Assembly: GCA_965662485.1 (NCBI GenBank)
Contig: CBFIIL010000034.1
Location: 1-16,963 of the forward strand
Direction of reading: 5' to 3'
DNA from: UBA3537 sp965662485
GTDB lineage: Bacteria > Bacteroidota > Bacteroidia > Flavobacteriales > Flavobacteriaceae
Length of the DNA: 16,963 bases
In this document: positions 5,190 to 12,281 of the stretch, piece after piece
How the letters are laid out: each line of letters opens with the position of its first letter
Numbering within the stretch: the first letter of the stretch is position 1
Translations under genes and position numbers: made by a program
Notes under the pieces: model-generated
Seen by the model: the letters and a program-made list of their open reading frames with translations, nothing else
Databases searched by the model: none
Told to the model about the DNA's origin: nothing

Positions 5190-7309
5190 AAAAATATATT
5201 CTTTATTTGGTGTTTTTTGTGACTACAAATTTCACACTTTTTGCCCAAAACAATCAATCTCAAGATTCTACCACAACACAAAACTTGGATGAGGTGTTGG
5301 TTAAAGCCGTAAGAGTAAAACCTAATGCGCCAATCACTCATTCTAATGTGTCAAAAAAAGACCTTCAAAAACGTAATTTAGGTCAAGACATTCCGGTATT
5401 ACTTAACTACCTCCCCTCAGTTGTATCGTCCTCTGATGCTGGAGCAGGAATTGGGTATACCTATTTGCGTGTTCGTGGTACAGATGCCACTCGTGTCAAT
5501 GTTACCATTAATGGTATCCCGTATAATGATGCCGAAAGTCAAGGCACATTTTGGGTCAATCTTGGAGATTTTGCATCTTCTGTAGAAAGTTTACAATTAC
5601 AGCGAGGTGTTGGAACTTCAACCAATGGTTCAGGGGCTTTTGGCGCAAGTTTAAACATCTTAACTGATGCTATTTCAGAAAATGCTGGTGGCGAAATTGC
5701 TAATTCTTTTGGATCTTTTGGAGCCCGAAAGCATAGTGTAAAATTTACCACAGGACTTATAAATGAGCACTTTGAATTTGCTGGACGATTATCTAAAATT
5801 TATTCCGATGGATATGTCGATCGCGCCTTTACCGATTTAAAATCATATTATTTGCAAGGAAATTATGTGGATGATAACACTTTAATTAAAGCCATAACTT
5901 TTGGAGGTAAAGAAAAAACTTACCAATCTTGGTATGGATTGAGTAAAGAACAAATGGAGCAGGACCGTACTCAAAACCCATACACCTATGATAACGAAAC
6001 CGACAACTATTGGCAAGACCACTACCAATTGCATTGGAATGAAACTTTAAATTCAAATTGGGCTACAAATCTTGGTTTAAACTACACTAGAGGAAAAGGT
6101 TATTTTGAGCAATTTAAAGATGATCGTGATGCTATAGATTACAACAACCTTATCAATGATGGGAGTGATGTGATTGTACGTCGCTGGTTAGACAATCATT
6201 TTTATGTATTGAATGCCAATGCAACCTACCAAAAAAATGGCTTAGAAATTATTTCGGGAATATCTTACAGTGATTATACCAATGACCATTATGGCGAACT
6301 GATTTGGGGAAGCGATTTAGTTTCAGGAACAAACATCAGAGATCGCTATTATTTGAGCATTTCGGACAAATCTGATTTTAGTATTTTCTCTAAGGCCACC
6401 TTTAGAATGTCAAATACTGTACAAGCATTTTTAGATATTCAAACTCGATTTGTTAATTACACCACCACAGGACTTACATCCGAAAGAGCACCTATTGATG
6501 TAGATGAAGATTTTAAATTTTTTAATCCAAAATTTGGGTTAACCTACACACTTAATGGTAATAATAGTATTTACGCTTCATATGCAAGGGCAAACAAAGA
6601 ACCTAATCGCAATGACTTTGAAAGCAATGCTACAGATGTAAAACATGAAACATTAAATGATTTTGAATTGGGATGGCGTCATCAATCTAAAGGGTTTAGC
6701 CTTAATGCCAACCTGTATTATATGCAGTATAACAACCAGTTGGTACTTACTGGAGCCCTAGATAATGTGGGTGAATATCTTCGAGAAAATGTAGATAGCA
6801 GCTACCGATTGGGGCTAGAGTTGGACGCGAGTATTGTACTCACAGAACAATTAACATTGAATTCTAATTTGGCCTTGAGCAAAAATAAAATCCAAGATTT
6901 AACAATTAATCGCGATGGAGGAATACAAAATTTTGGGGATACTGATATTGCATTTTCGCCAGATGTCATCACAACCAACGCTTTGGAATATGCTCCAAAT
7001 AACAAATTCAGAGCCGCATTGATTGGAAAATATGTAGGAGAACAATACATGAGTAATACGGATACGGAAGCGTCTAAATTAGACAGTTATTTTGTGACAG
7101 ATTTAAATTTTAGTTATACACTTCCTGTAAACAATGTGTTTAAATCTATTGTATTTACGGGCATGGTCAACAACTTATTTGATTTGGAATATGCAGATCG
7201 TGGTTATACTTATTTGGACACTTGGAGCGGACCAACCGCTACAGAAATACAGGGGTATTACCCACAAGCCACTCGCAACTTTTTATTGGGGATGACTCTA
7301 ACATTTTAA
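5186..7309 (+). CDS. TonB-dependent outer-membrane receptor, probably for thiamine
   Basis: A 22-strand-type porter of 707 residues, energised by TonB/ExbBD, that carries a scarce ligand across the outer membrane. The N-terminus has a Sec signal peptide (MKKYILYLVFFVTTNFTLFA, then QNN), followed by a TonB-box-like DEVLVKA (35-41). The plug domain spans about 50-160, with YLRVRGTDATRVNVTINGIP (93-112), a Q-R-G segment at 139-141 and SGAFGASLNI (149-158). A long beta-barrel follows, ending in an aromatic-rich C-terminus with terminal Phe, the BAM recognition signal. There is no carboxypeptidase-like N-terminal domain and no SusD partner, so it is not a glycan-utilisation SusC. The TPP riboswitch in its leader is the reason for proposing thiamine or a thiamine derivative as ligand. 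The gene is closed by the 7331-7360 terminator. Confidence 0.9.
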   Translation: MKKYILYLVFFVTTNFTLFAQNNQSQDSTTTQNLDEVLVKAVRVKPNAPITHSNVSKKDLQKRNLGQDIPVLLNYLPSVVSSSDAGAGIGYTYLRVRGTDATRVNVTINGIPYNDAESQGTFWVNLGDFASSVESLQLQRGVGTSTNGSGAFGASLNILTDAISENAGGEIANSFGSFGARKHSVKFTTGLINEHFEFAGRLSKIYSDGYVDRAFTDLKSYYLQGNYVDDNTLIKAITFGGKEKTYQSWYGLSKEQMEQDRTQNPYTYDNETDNYWQDHYQLHWNETLNSNWATNLGLNYTRGKGYFEQFKDDRDAIDYNNLINDGSDVIVRRWLDNHFYVLNANATYQKNGLEIISGISYSDYTNDHYGELIWGSDLVSGTNIRDRYYLSISDKSDFSIFSKATFRMSNTVQAFLDIQTRFVNYTTTGLTSERAPIDVDEDFKFFNPKFGLTYTLNGNNSIYASYARANKEPNRNDFESNATDVKHETLNDFELGWRHQSKGFSLNANLYYMQYNNQLVLTGALDNVGEYLRENVDSSYRLGLELDASIVLTEQLTLNSNLALSKNKIQDLTINRDGGIQNFGDTDIAFSPDVITTNALEYAPNNKFRAALIGKYVGEQYMSNTDTEASKLDSYFVTDLNFSYTLPVNNVFKSIVFTGMVNNLFDLEYADRGYTYLDTWSGPTATEIQGYYPQATRNFLLGMTLTF

Positions 7310-7330
7310 GTAAGGAATTACTTTGTAATA

Positions 7331-7360
7331 AAGCCCTGCACCATTGGTGTGGGGTTTTTA
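7331..7360 (+). terminator. Intrinsic terminator of the TonB receptor gene
   Basis: A stem of about 12 pairs (7331-7342 with 7346-7357, including three wobble pairs) contains CCC/GGG and CACC/GGTG and is followed by a T-run. It lies 21 bases past the receptor stop. Its T-run contains the stop codon of the opposing lipoprotein gene. Confidence 0.8.
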
Positions 7361-7825
7361 ATTCGAAATAAATAATTCATTTCCATTACGCTCTACTCTG
7401 TATGGTTTTAGAGAGCACTGTAAATTGGAATTTTGCAGAGGTTGACCTGTAAACAAACTGTATTTGTGTGTTTCGTCACAACCACAAATTCCTTCTATAC
7501 CACTTATGTTTAAAATTGCACAATCACTAAAAACATGGTTTGGGTCTGCAGCATCAAAGGCAACATAACCCGTTCCGGTATTATTCACAATAATTCCGCC
7601 ATTACCCTCATTAGGGACATATACTGGATTGCTCGGAAACATCAATTGATTGTACTGAGAGAGGTTGAGATTTAAACTTAAATTTACACCTACATTCAAC
7701 AGAAAATTACAATTTTCATCGTAATTGTCTTTTTCTGAGCAACTCAACAAAATGAGACTAAGCACTATCCAACCTAAATAGTTCAGTTTTAAATGTTTAA
7801 AAAGAGGAGCATATTTGCGTAACAT
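7358..7825 (-). CDS. Small lipoprotein resembling a Rieske fold without iron-sulfur ligands
   Basis: A 155-residue predicted lipoprotein. The N-terminus is basic and hydrophobic, with a lipobox ending L-L-S-C (Cys29) followed by SEKDN, consistent with outer-membrane export. The C-terminal part (about 87-155) follows the pattern of a Rieske domain: YVAFDAADPNH, a cysteine at 102, an ICGCDETHKYSLFTGQPL block (113-130), then LKPYRVERNGNELFIS (139-154), like the L-x-x-Y-x-V...G-x-L-x-I ending of Rieske proteins. However, the C-x-H and C-x-x-H ligand pairs are not present: the first has become C-A-I and the second C-D-E-T-H. It may therefore hold no cluster. Function is unknown. It is convergent with the TonB receptor and divergent from greA. 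Start: only the ATG at 7825 keeps the signal peptide. Confidence 0.75.
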   Translation of the reverse strand: MLRKYAPLFKHLKLNYLGWIVLSLILLSCSEKDNYDENCNFLLNVGVNLSLNLNLSQYNQLMFPSNPVYVPNEGNGGIIVNNTGTGYVAFDAADPNHVFSDCAILNISGIEGICGCDETHKYSLFTGQPLQNSNLQCSLKPYRVERNGNELFISN

Positions 7826-7890
7826 TTTTAAGGGTTTAAGTAATGTTTAGACTAAAATACAACAAAAATCAGCAGTAGCTAAATATTTTG

Positions 7891-7898
7891 TATATTTG
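7891..7898 (+). promoter_or_regulatory. Predicted greA promoter -7 box (TATATTTG)
   Basis: TATATTTG is an exact match to TAnnTTTG and would start transcription near 7905, leaving a leader of about 86 bases before greA. No convincing -33 TTTG is seen 19-23 bases upstream. Confidence 0.55.
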
Positions 7899-7904
7899 TA
7901 TAGT

Positions 7905-7928
7905 AATCTCGTGGAAACGGGATTTTTT
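7905..7928 (+). terminator. GNRA-capped hairpin with U-tract at the start of the greA leader
   Basis: AATCTCGT (7905-7912) and ACGGGATT (7917-7924) form an uninterrupted 8-bp stem with one G-U pair, capped by GGAA, a GNRA tetraloop, and followed by T. The T-run is 7923-7928. It looks like an intrinsic terminator or attenuator, but no plus-strand gene ends here, and it lies just downstream of the predicted greA start site. It could instead be a 5' stabilising structure. Confidence 0.55.
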
Positions 7929-7990
7929 CTATTTTAGTGTGTCACTAAAAAAAGAAAGCCCTCAAATTAATAAAACACAAAAATAAACGT

Positions 7991-8464
7991 ATGAGTAACG
8001 TATCATATTATACCGCAGAAGGACTAAAAAAACTTCGTGATGAGCTTCAACAGCTCAAAGACGTAGAGCGTGTAAAAGCATCCAAAGCTATAGCTGAAGC
8101 ACGTGACAAAGGCGATTTGAGTGAAAACGCCGAATACGATGCTGCTAAAGAAGCACAAGGCATGCTCGAAATGCGTATTTCAAAACTTGAAGACACCCTT
8201 GCTGGTGCTCGACTTATTGATGAATCTCAGCTCGATACCTCAAAAGCCCTGGTGTTATCCAATGTTAAAATAAAAAACCAAAGCAATGGTATGGAACTTA
8301 CCTATCTTTTGGTTGCCGATGGTGAGGCCGATTTGGCCGCAGGAAAAATATCTGTAAACTCACCCATCGGGAAAGGATTGTTAGGAAAAAGCGTTGGCGA
8401 TATTGCTGAAATTCAAGTTCCTAATGGTGTAATAAAATTTGAAATTTTAGAAATTACACGATAA
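7991..8464 (+). CDS. greA: Transcription elongation factor GreA
   Basis: Binds the secondary channel of RNA polymerase and stimulates cleavage of backtracked transcripts, rescuing arrested complexes. The length of 157 residues is standard. Residues 1-75 form the antiparallel coiled coil with the conserved tip GDLSENAEYDAAKEAQ (41-56); Asp42 and Glu45 correspond to the catalytic acidic residues of E. coli GreA. Residues 80-157 are the FKBP-like C-terminal domain, with SPIGKGLLGKSVGD and a terminal EILEITR. The ATG at 7991 gives the canonical N-terminus; no Shine-Dalgarno is evident, as is common in this phylum. It is followed after 10 bases by the HIT gene, so the two are probably co-transcribed. 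The leader hairpin described above may control it. Confidence 0.97.
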   Translation: MSNVSYYTAEGLKKLRDELQQLKDVERVKASKAIAEARDKGDLSENAEYDAAKEAQGMLEMRISKLEDTLAGARLIDESQLDTSKALVLSNVKIKNQSNGMELTYLLVADGEADLAAGKISVNSPIGKGLLGKSVGDIAEIQVPNGVIKFEILEITR

Positions 8465-8474
8465 AACTCCATTT

Positions 8475-8864
8475 ATGGCTTCAATATTTTCAAAAATAGT
8501 TACTGGAGAAATTTCTTGTTATAAAATAGCAGAAACTGACGATTTTTTGGCTTTTTTGGACATCAATCCCAATACCAAAGGGCACACACTTTGTATTCCT
8601 AAAAAAGAAGTTGATAAACTATTTGATTTGGACGAAGCCACCTTTGATGGGCTCATGAAGTTTTCAAGAACTGTGGCTCTCGCCATTAAAAAGGCAGTGG
8701 CTTGCAAACGTGTAGGAATGACTGTTTTAGGGCTAGAAGTTCCTCATGCCCACGTACATTTGATTCCTCTAAACACGATGGAGGATGCACAATTTATCAA
8801 AAAAGAAACCCTTTCATCGGAAGATTTTGAAGCAACAGCAAGTGCTATTGCTAGTTATCTATAA
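8475..8864 (+). CDS. HIT-family (histidine triad) nucleotide hydrolase
   Basis: A 129-residue histidine triad protein of the HINT branch, a cytosolic homodimer acting on nucleotide phosphoramidates or AMP conjugates. The family begins with an I-F-x-K-I-V-x-G-E-I-x-x-Y-K motif, seen here as IFSKIVTGEISCYKI (4-18). FLAFLDINPNTKGHTLCIPK follows at 24-43, and the active-site triad PHAHVHLIP at 90-98 carries His91, His93 and His95; the middle histidine is the expected nucleophile. The physiological substrate of bacterial HINT proteins is generally unknown. It lies 10 bases after greA on the same transcript. Its TAA overlaps the end of the opposing histidine kinase gene by 6 bases. Confidence 0.93.
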   Translation: MASIFSKIVTGEISCYKIAETDDFLAFLDINPNTKGHTLCIPKKEVDKLFDLDEATFDGLMKFSRTVALAIKKAVACKRVGMTVLGLEVPHAHVHLIPLNTMEDAQFIKKETLSSEDFEATASAIASYL

Positions 8865-10010
8865 TTTTTTTAAAGCAATCTGAATCGTAGTTCCTTTATC
8901 AATTTCTGAAGAAAGCACCTTAATTTTTCCATTGTGATATTGCTCTACAATACGTTTGGTTAGTGATAATCCCAGTCCCCAACCTCTTTTTTTGGTAGTG
9001 TAACCAGTTTCAAAAATGGCTTTGAATTGTTTTTTAGGTATTCCCGAACCATTATCTGTAATTTCAATAATCACTTGGTGAGTAGTCATTTTTAATTCTA
9101 AACCAATTTGACCTTTACCTTTCATGGCATCAATACCATTTTTTACCAAATTTTCAATGGCCCAATTGTAAAGCTCTTCGTTTAGATGAACCAAAATAGC
9201 TGTTGAGGGTAATTTGATGTCAAAACTAACCAATTGACTGCTACGTGATTGCAGATATTGAATAGATGTTTTTGTAGCCATTACGACATCTGTTGGAGTG
9301 AGTTGAGGCATAGAGCCAATTTTACTAAAGCGATCCGTAATGGTTTCCAAACGTTGAATATCATTGTTGATTTCATCGATATATTTTGGATTCACATTTT
9401 CATTTTTGAGTAATTCCGCCCAACCAATAAGTGAAGACAATGGTGTTCCAATTTGATGTGCAGTTTCTTTAGCCATTGCCGTCCAAAGCTTATTTTGTGT
9501 GGCAGATCTAGAACTTCTGTAAAAGAAATAAATCAACCCCACAAAAAGTAGAATAATCAGAACCAAAGCTAAGGGATAATATTTGAGTTTATTTAACAAA
9601 ATAGAATTACCATAATATAGTGTAGATAATATTTCACCATTGTAAATAACTGGTATGGGAGAGTTTTCTTGTTCAAATTTTTTAGCTAATTTTTTTAAAT
9701 ATTCCTGATTATTCTCTCCCTCTAAGTCAATATTATTGGACTGAAAAAAACCCTTAGAATCAACAATAATCATTGGGGTAGTAGTGTTACTTTGAATAAT
9801 TTTAAGAGGTAATTCGCTAATATTACCATCTAAATCCTGAGTTTTTGTAAGTTCAATTTGCGCTTTAGAAAAGTTTTCCATTTTTACTCGCTCTTCATCC
9901 TTAAACTTTTGAAAAAAACGATAGGTGTTCCATAATATAAGCGAAACAATAATGAAAGATACCAGAATTATAATCCAGTTGAGTAATGATCGATTTGAAC
10001 TTAATTTCAT
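8859..10010 (-). CDS. Membrane sensor histidine kinase (orphan)
   Basis: A 383-residue two-pass sensor kinase. TM1 is about 11-27, a small periplasmic sensor about 30-143, and TM2 about 145-164. The dimerisation/phosphoacceptor segment carries AHQIGTPLSSLIGW (184-197) with His185 as the presumed phosphorylated residue; the H-box reads HQIGTPL rather than the classical HELRTPL, a form often seen in this phylum. The ATPase domain has the N-box ENLVKNGIDAM (286-296, Asn291), the G1 box DNGSGIP (319-325), an F-region FETGYTT (333-339) and the G2 box GWGLGLSLTKRIVEQY (343-358). No response regulator lies beside it, so its partner is elsewhere. No recognised sensor domain is visible, and the signal is unknown. 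The start at 10010 gives a short charged N-terminus before TM1. Confidence 0.93.
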   Translation of the reverse strand: MKLSSNRSLLNWIIILVSFIIVSLILWNTYRFFQKFKDEERVKMENFSKAQIELTKTQDLDGNISELPLKIIQSNTTTPMIIVDSKGFFQSNNIDLEGENNQEYLKKLAKKFEQENSPIPVIYNGEILSTLYYGNSILLNKLKYYPLALVLIILLFVGLIYFFYRSSRSATQNKLWTAMAKETAHQIGTPLSSLIGWAELLKNENVNPKYIDEINNDIQRLETITDRFSKIGSMPQLTPTDVVMATKTSIQYLQSRSSQLVSFDIKLPSTAILVHLNEELYNWAIENLVKNGIDAMKGKGQIGLELKMTTHQVIIEITDNGSGIPKKQFKAIFETGYTTKKRGWGLGLSLTKRIVEQYHNGKIKVLSSEIDKGTTIQIALKKL

Positions 10011-10127
10011 TGGTTACAATTTTCAACTCTAAATATAATGCAATTCTGTTGATATTATTGCTTTTAATTTTCATCAACCTCTTTTAACTCACAACTTATT
10101 TATTAACTTTGTTATATATTTAGGCCT
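10011..10127. promoter_or_regulatory. Divergent intergenic region with predicted flavin-reductase promoter
   Basis: For the plus strand, TAACTTTG at 10104-10111 matches TAnnTTTG and would start transcription near 10118, leaving a leader of only about 10 bases before the ATG at 10128, so the mRNA would be nearly leaderless. For the kinase on the minus strand the best candidate is TATATTTA at 10037-10030, one base off consensus. No clear -33 elements are seen for either. Confidence 0.4.
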
Positions 10128-10997
10128 ATGACCTCGTTTGAACCAAAAGATTGTACAATTCAGCAACTACAAGCCCTACTGTCTAGTGCTGTTGCGCCAC
10201 GTCCTATTGCTTTTGCCAGTACAATTGATAGTGATGGAAATCCTAATTTATCCCCATTTAGTTTTTTCAATATTTTTAGTACTAATCCACCAATTTTAAT
10301 TTTTTCGCCAGCACGCCGTGTTCGAGACAATACAACAAAACATACACTTCACAATGTTCAGGAAGTAAAAGAGGTTGTCATCAATGTGGTGCATTATGAT
10401 ATGATTCAGCAAATGTCTTTGAGCAGTACGGAATATGCTAAGGATGTGAATGAGTTTGAAAAATCTGGACTAACAATGTTAAAATCCAATTTGGTGCGCC
10501 CATTTCGAGTGGCCGAATCGCCTATTCAAATGGAATGTAAAGTAAATGAAATCAAGCCTTTGGGCGCAGAAAATGGCGCTGGAAATTTGGTCATTTGCGA
10601 AGTTCTTAAGATTCATGTATCCGAAGCTGTTATGAATACTGATGGGACTATAAATCAAGAAAAATTAGATTTGGTTGCACGTGGTGGAGGAAGTTATTAT
10701 ATTCGAGCTAAAGAAGGATTTTTAGAAATCCCAAAACCGCTAAAAACTTTAGGTATTGGAGTAGATGCACTCCCAAAAGAAGTCCGCCAAAGTGCAATTT
10801 TAACAGGCAATGACTTGGGTATTTTGGGCAATGTTGAAGCACTACCAAATGCTGAAGAACTGGAAGAATTTTGGAGTCATTCGAAACATCAAAATTTAAA
10901 AAATGAACTAAAAACAATTAAAAAAAAACATTTAAGAGCTAAAGAACTTTTGAATCAAGGACAAGTTCATAGCGCTTGGTGTGTGTTATTAAAATAA
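10128..10997 (+). CDS. Flavin reductase-like FMN-binding split-barrel protein
   Basis: A 289-residue protein of the flavin reductase-like family. The domain at about 15-185 contains the FMN-binding signature: AVAPRPIAFASTIDSDGNPN (21-40) followed by LSPFSFFNIFSTNPP (41-55) and RVRDNTTKHT (64-73). Members bind FMN in a split beta-barrel and act as NAD(P)H:flavin reductases or related oxidoreductases; the substrate here cannot be read from sequence. A C-terminal extension (about 185-289) is present, predicted helical and charged towards its end, longer than in the minimal reductases. It is the first gene of a plus-strand run with DUF3127 16 bases downstream. The ATG at 10128 has almost no predicted leader and no Shine-Dalgarno. 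Confidence 0.88.
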   Translation: MTSFEPKDCTIQQLQALLSSAVAPRPIAFASTIDSDGNPNLSPFSFFNIFSTNPPILIFSPARRVRDNTTKHTLHNVQEVKEVVINVVHYDMIQQMSLSSTEYAKDVNEFEKSGLTMLKSNLVRPFRVAESPIQMECKVNEIKPLGAENGAGNLVICEVLKIHVSEAVMNTDGTINQEKLDLVARGGGSYYIRAKEGFLEIPKPLKTLGIGVDALPKEVRQSAILTGNDLGILGNVEALPNAEELEEFWSHSKHQNLKNELKTIKKKHLRAKELLNQGQVHSAWCVLLK

Positions 10998-11013
10998 AAA
11001 GATAAATTAGAAC

Positions 11014-11391
11014 ATGGAAATACAAGGAAAAATTAAATTAATTGGCGAGACACAAACAGTGGGGTCAAATGGGTTTAGAAAAAGAGAATTGGTGGTGACC
11101 ACTGAAGAACAATATCCACAACATTTGTCTGTAGATTTTGTACAAGACAAAACAGATTTGTTAAATAATTTTCAAGTTGGACAACAGGTCAAAGTTGGCA
11201 TCAATTTACGAGGTCGTGAGTGGATAAGTCCACAAGGTGAAACCAAACATTTTAATTCCATTCAAGGGTGGAGAATCGACAGCTTACAACAAAATCAAGC
11301 ACCTGCAGCTGCACCGCCCGTTCCACCGATGGAAGCTTTTGAACCAGCTTCAGACCTCAAAGACAACGAGCCTGATGATTTACCATTTTAA
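11014..11391 (+). CDS. DUF3127 OB-fold protein with SSB-like acidic C-terminus
   Basis: A 125-residue protein of the DUF3127 family, small Bacteroidota proteins with an OB-like beta-barrel. The globular part is about 1-93: MEIQGKIKLIGETQTVGSNG, FRKRELVVTTEEQYPQ, VGQQVKVGINLRGREW and FNSIQGWRI. A low-complexity Ala/Pro linker (about 97-108) follows, then an acidic tail ending D-D-L-P-F. That architecture (OB fold, flexible linker, acidic tip finishing in Pro-Phe) is the layout of single-stranded DNA-binding protein, whose D-D-x-P-F tip recruits repair and replication enzymes. A role with nucleic acid is inferred, not shown. It lies between the flavin reductase (16-base gap) and the PPK2 pair (33-base gap). 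Confidence 0.88.
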   Translation: MEIQGKIKLIGETQTVGSNGFRKRELVVTTEEQYPQHLSVDFVQDKTDLLNNFQVGQQVKVGINLRGREWISPQGETKHFNSIQGWRIDSLQQNQAPAAAPPVPPMEAFEPASDLKDNEPDDLPF

Positions 11392-11424
11392 TGGTTTTTG
11401 AATTATAATAACTACTGACATTCA

Positions 11425-12279
11425 ATGGGATTCCTAAACGAAAAAGACTTTCAGATTTGTTCTGATACTTCAGCATTCAAAAAAGTTCTAAACTCAAAAT
11501 TAGAACCAAAAAAGTATGCGTCTATTTTGGAGGGGGTGCATTATGAAACAGAGTTGCTAAAACTACAAGCAGAACTTGTGGATTTGCAACAATGGGTAGC
11601 CAAACACAAAAAACGCGTATGTGTCGTATTTGAGGGGCGAGATGCTGCTGGCAAAGGTGGGGCAATTCGGCGTTTTACGGAGCATTTGAATCCACGTTCT
11701 ATGCGTGTAGTTGCTCTAACAAAACCTACTGAAGTTGAGCAAGGGCAGTGGTATTTTAGACGCTATATTAAAGAATTGCCAGAGCCAGGAGAATTGGTCT
11801 TTTTTGATCGTAGTTGGTACAACCGCGCTGTTGTTGAACCTGTAATGGGGTTTTGTACTGATGAACAATACAAAAAATACATGGTCCAAGTTCCAGAGTT
11901 TGAGCATATGCTTTATGAAGATGGTGTCATTATTATTAAATTTTGGTTTTCCATTTCAAAAGACGAACAACTGAGACGTTTCAATTCTCGGTTGGCCAAC
12001 CCATTAAAACAGTGGAAATTTAGTCCTGTAGACAAAGAAGGTCAAAAACGTTGGGATTTATATACAGAATATAAAGAGCAAATGTTTAGCAAAACCCACA
12101 CCTCCTTTAGCCCTTGGATTATTATAAAGACCAACAATAAAAAAGAAGCGCGATTAGAAAGTATTCGTCATGTGCTTTCTAAGTTTGAATATGATCGCAA
12201 GGGAAGTTCAAAAACAACGATTCTACCCGATCCCAATGTGGTGCAACGTTACCATAGATTGATTACAAGAATTGACTAA
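11425..12279 (+). CDS. Polyphosphate kinase 2 (first of tandem pair)
   Basis: PPK2-family enzyme of 284 residues. It transfers phosphate between inorganic polyphosphate and nucleotides, usually making ADP or ATP (or GTP) from polyphosphate. The Walker A loop is GRDAAGKGG (71-79) in the family motif FEGRDAAGKGGAIRR. The Walker-B/DRS motif is FFDRSWYNRAVVEPV (126-140), followed by lid-module residues around GFCTDEQ and the later WKFSPVD and SPWIIIK motifs. Relative to the second copy it has an extra C-terminal tail with RKGSSKTTILPDPNVVQRYH. The nucleotide class (AMP- or ADP-phosphorylating) was not assigned. It is cytosolic. The ATG of the second PPK2 lies two bases past its stop, so both are surely made from one transcript. 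Confidence 0.95.
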   Translation: MGFLNEKDFQICSDTSAFKKVLNSKLEPKKYASILEGVHYETELLKLQAELVDLQQWVAKHKKRVCVVFEGRDAAGKGGAIRRFTEHLNPRSMRVVALTKPTEVEQGQWYFRRYIKELPEPGELVFFDRSWYNRAVVEPVMGFCTDEQYKKYMVQVPEFEHMLYEDGVIIIKFWFSISKDEQLRRFNSRLANPLKQWKFSPVDKEGQKRWDLYTEYKEQMFSKTHTSFSPWIIIKTNNKKEARLESIRHVLSKFEYDRKGSSKTTILPDPNVVQRYHRLITRID

Positions 12280-12281
12280 TT

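Noticed and set aside
5186..7309. SusC-type glycan importer
   Set aside because: It lacks the N-terminal carboxypeptidase-like domain, is far shorter than typical SusC proteins (about 1000 residues), and has no SusD-like gene nearby; the TPP riboswitch points elsewhere.
10048..10078. Inverted repeat GTTGAT ... ATCAAC in the kinase/flavin-reductase intergenic region
   Set aside because: Six-base arms with a 19-base spacer in AT-rich DNA are expected by chance; no other operator evidence.
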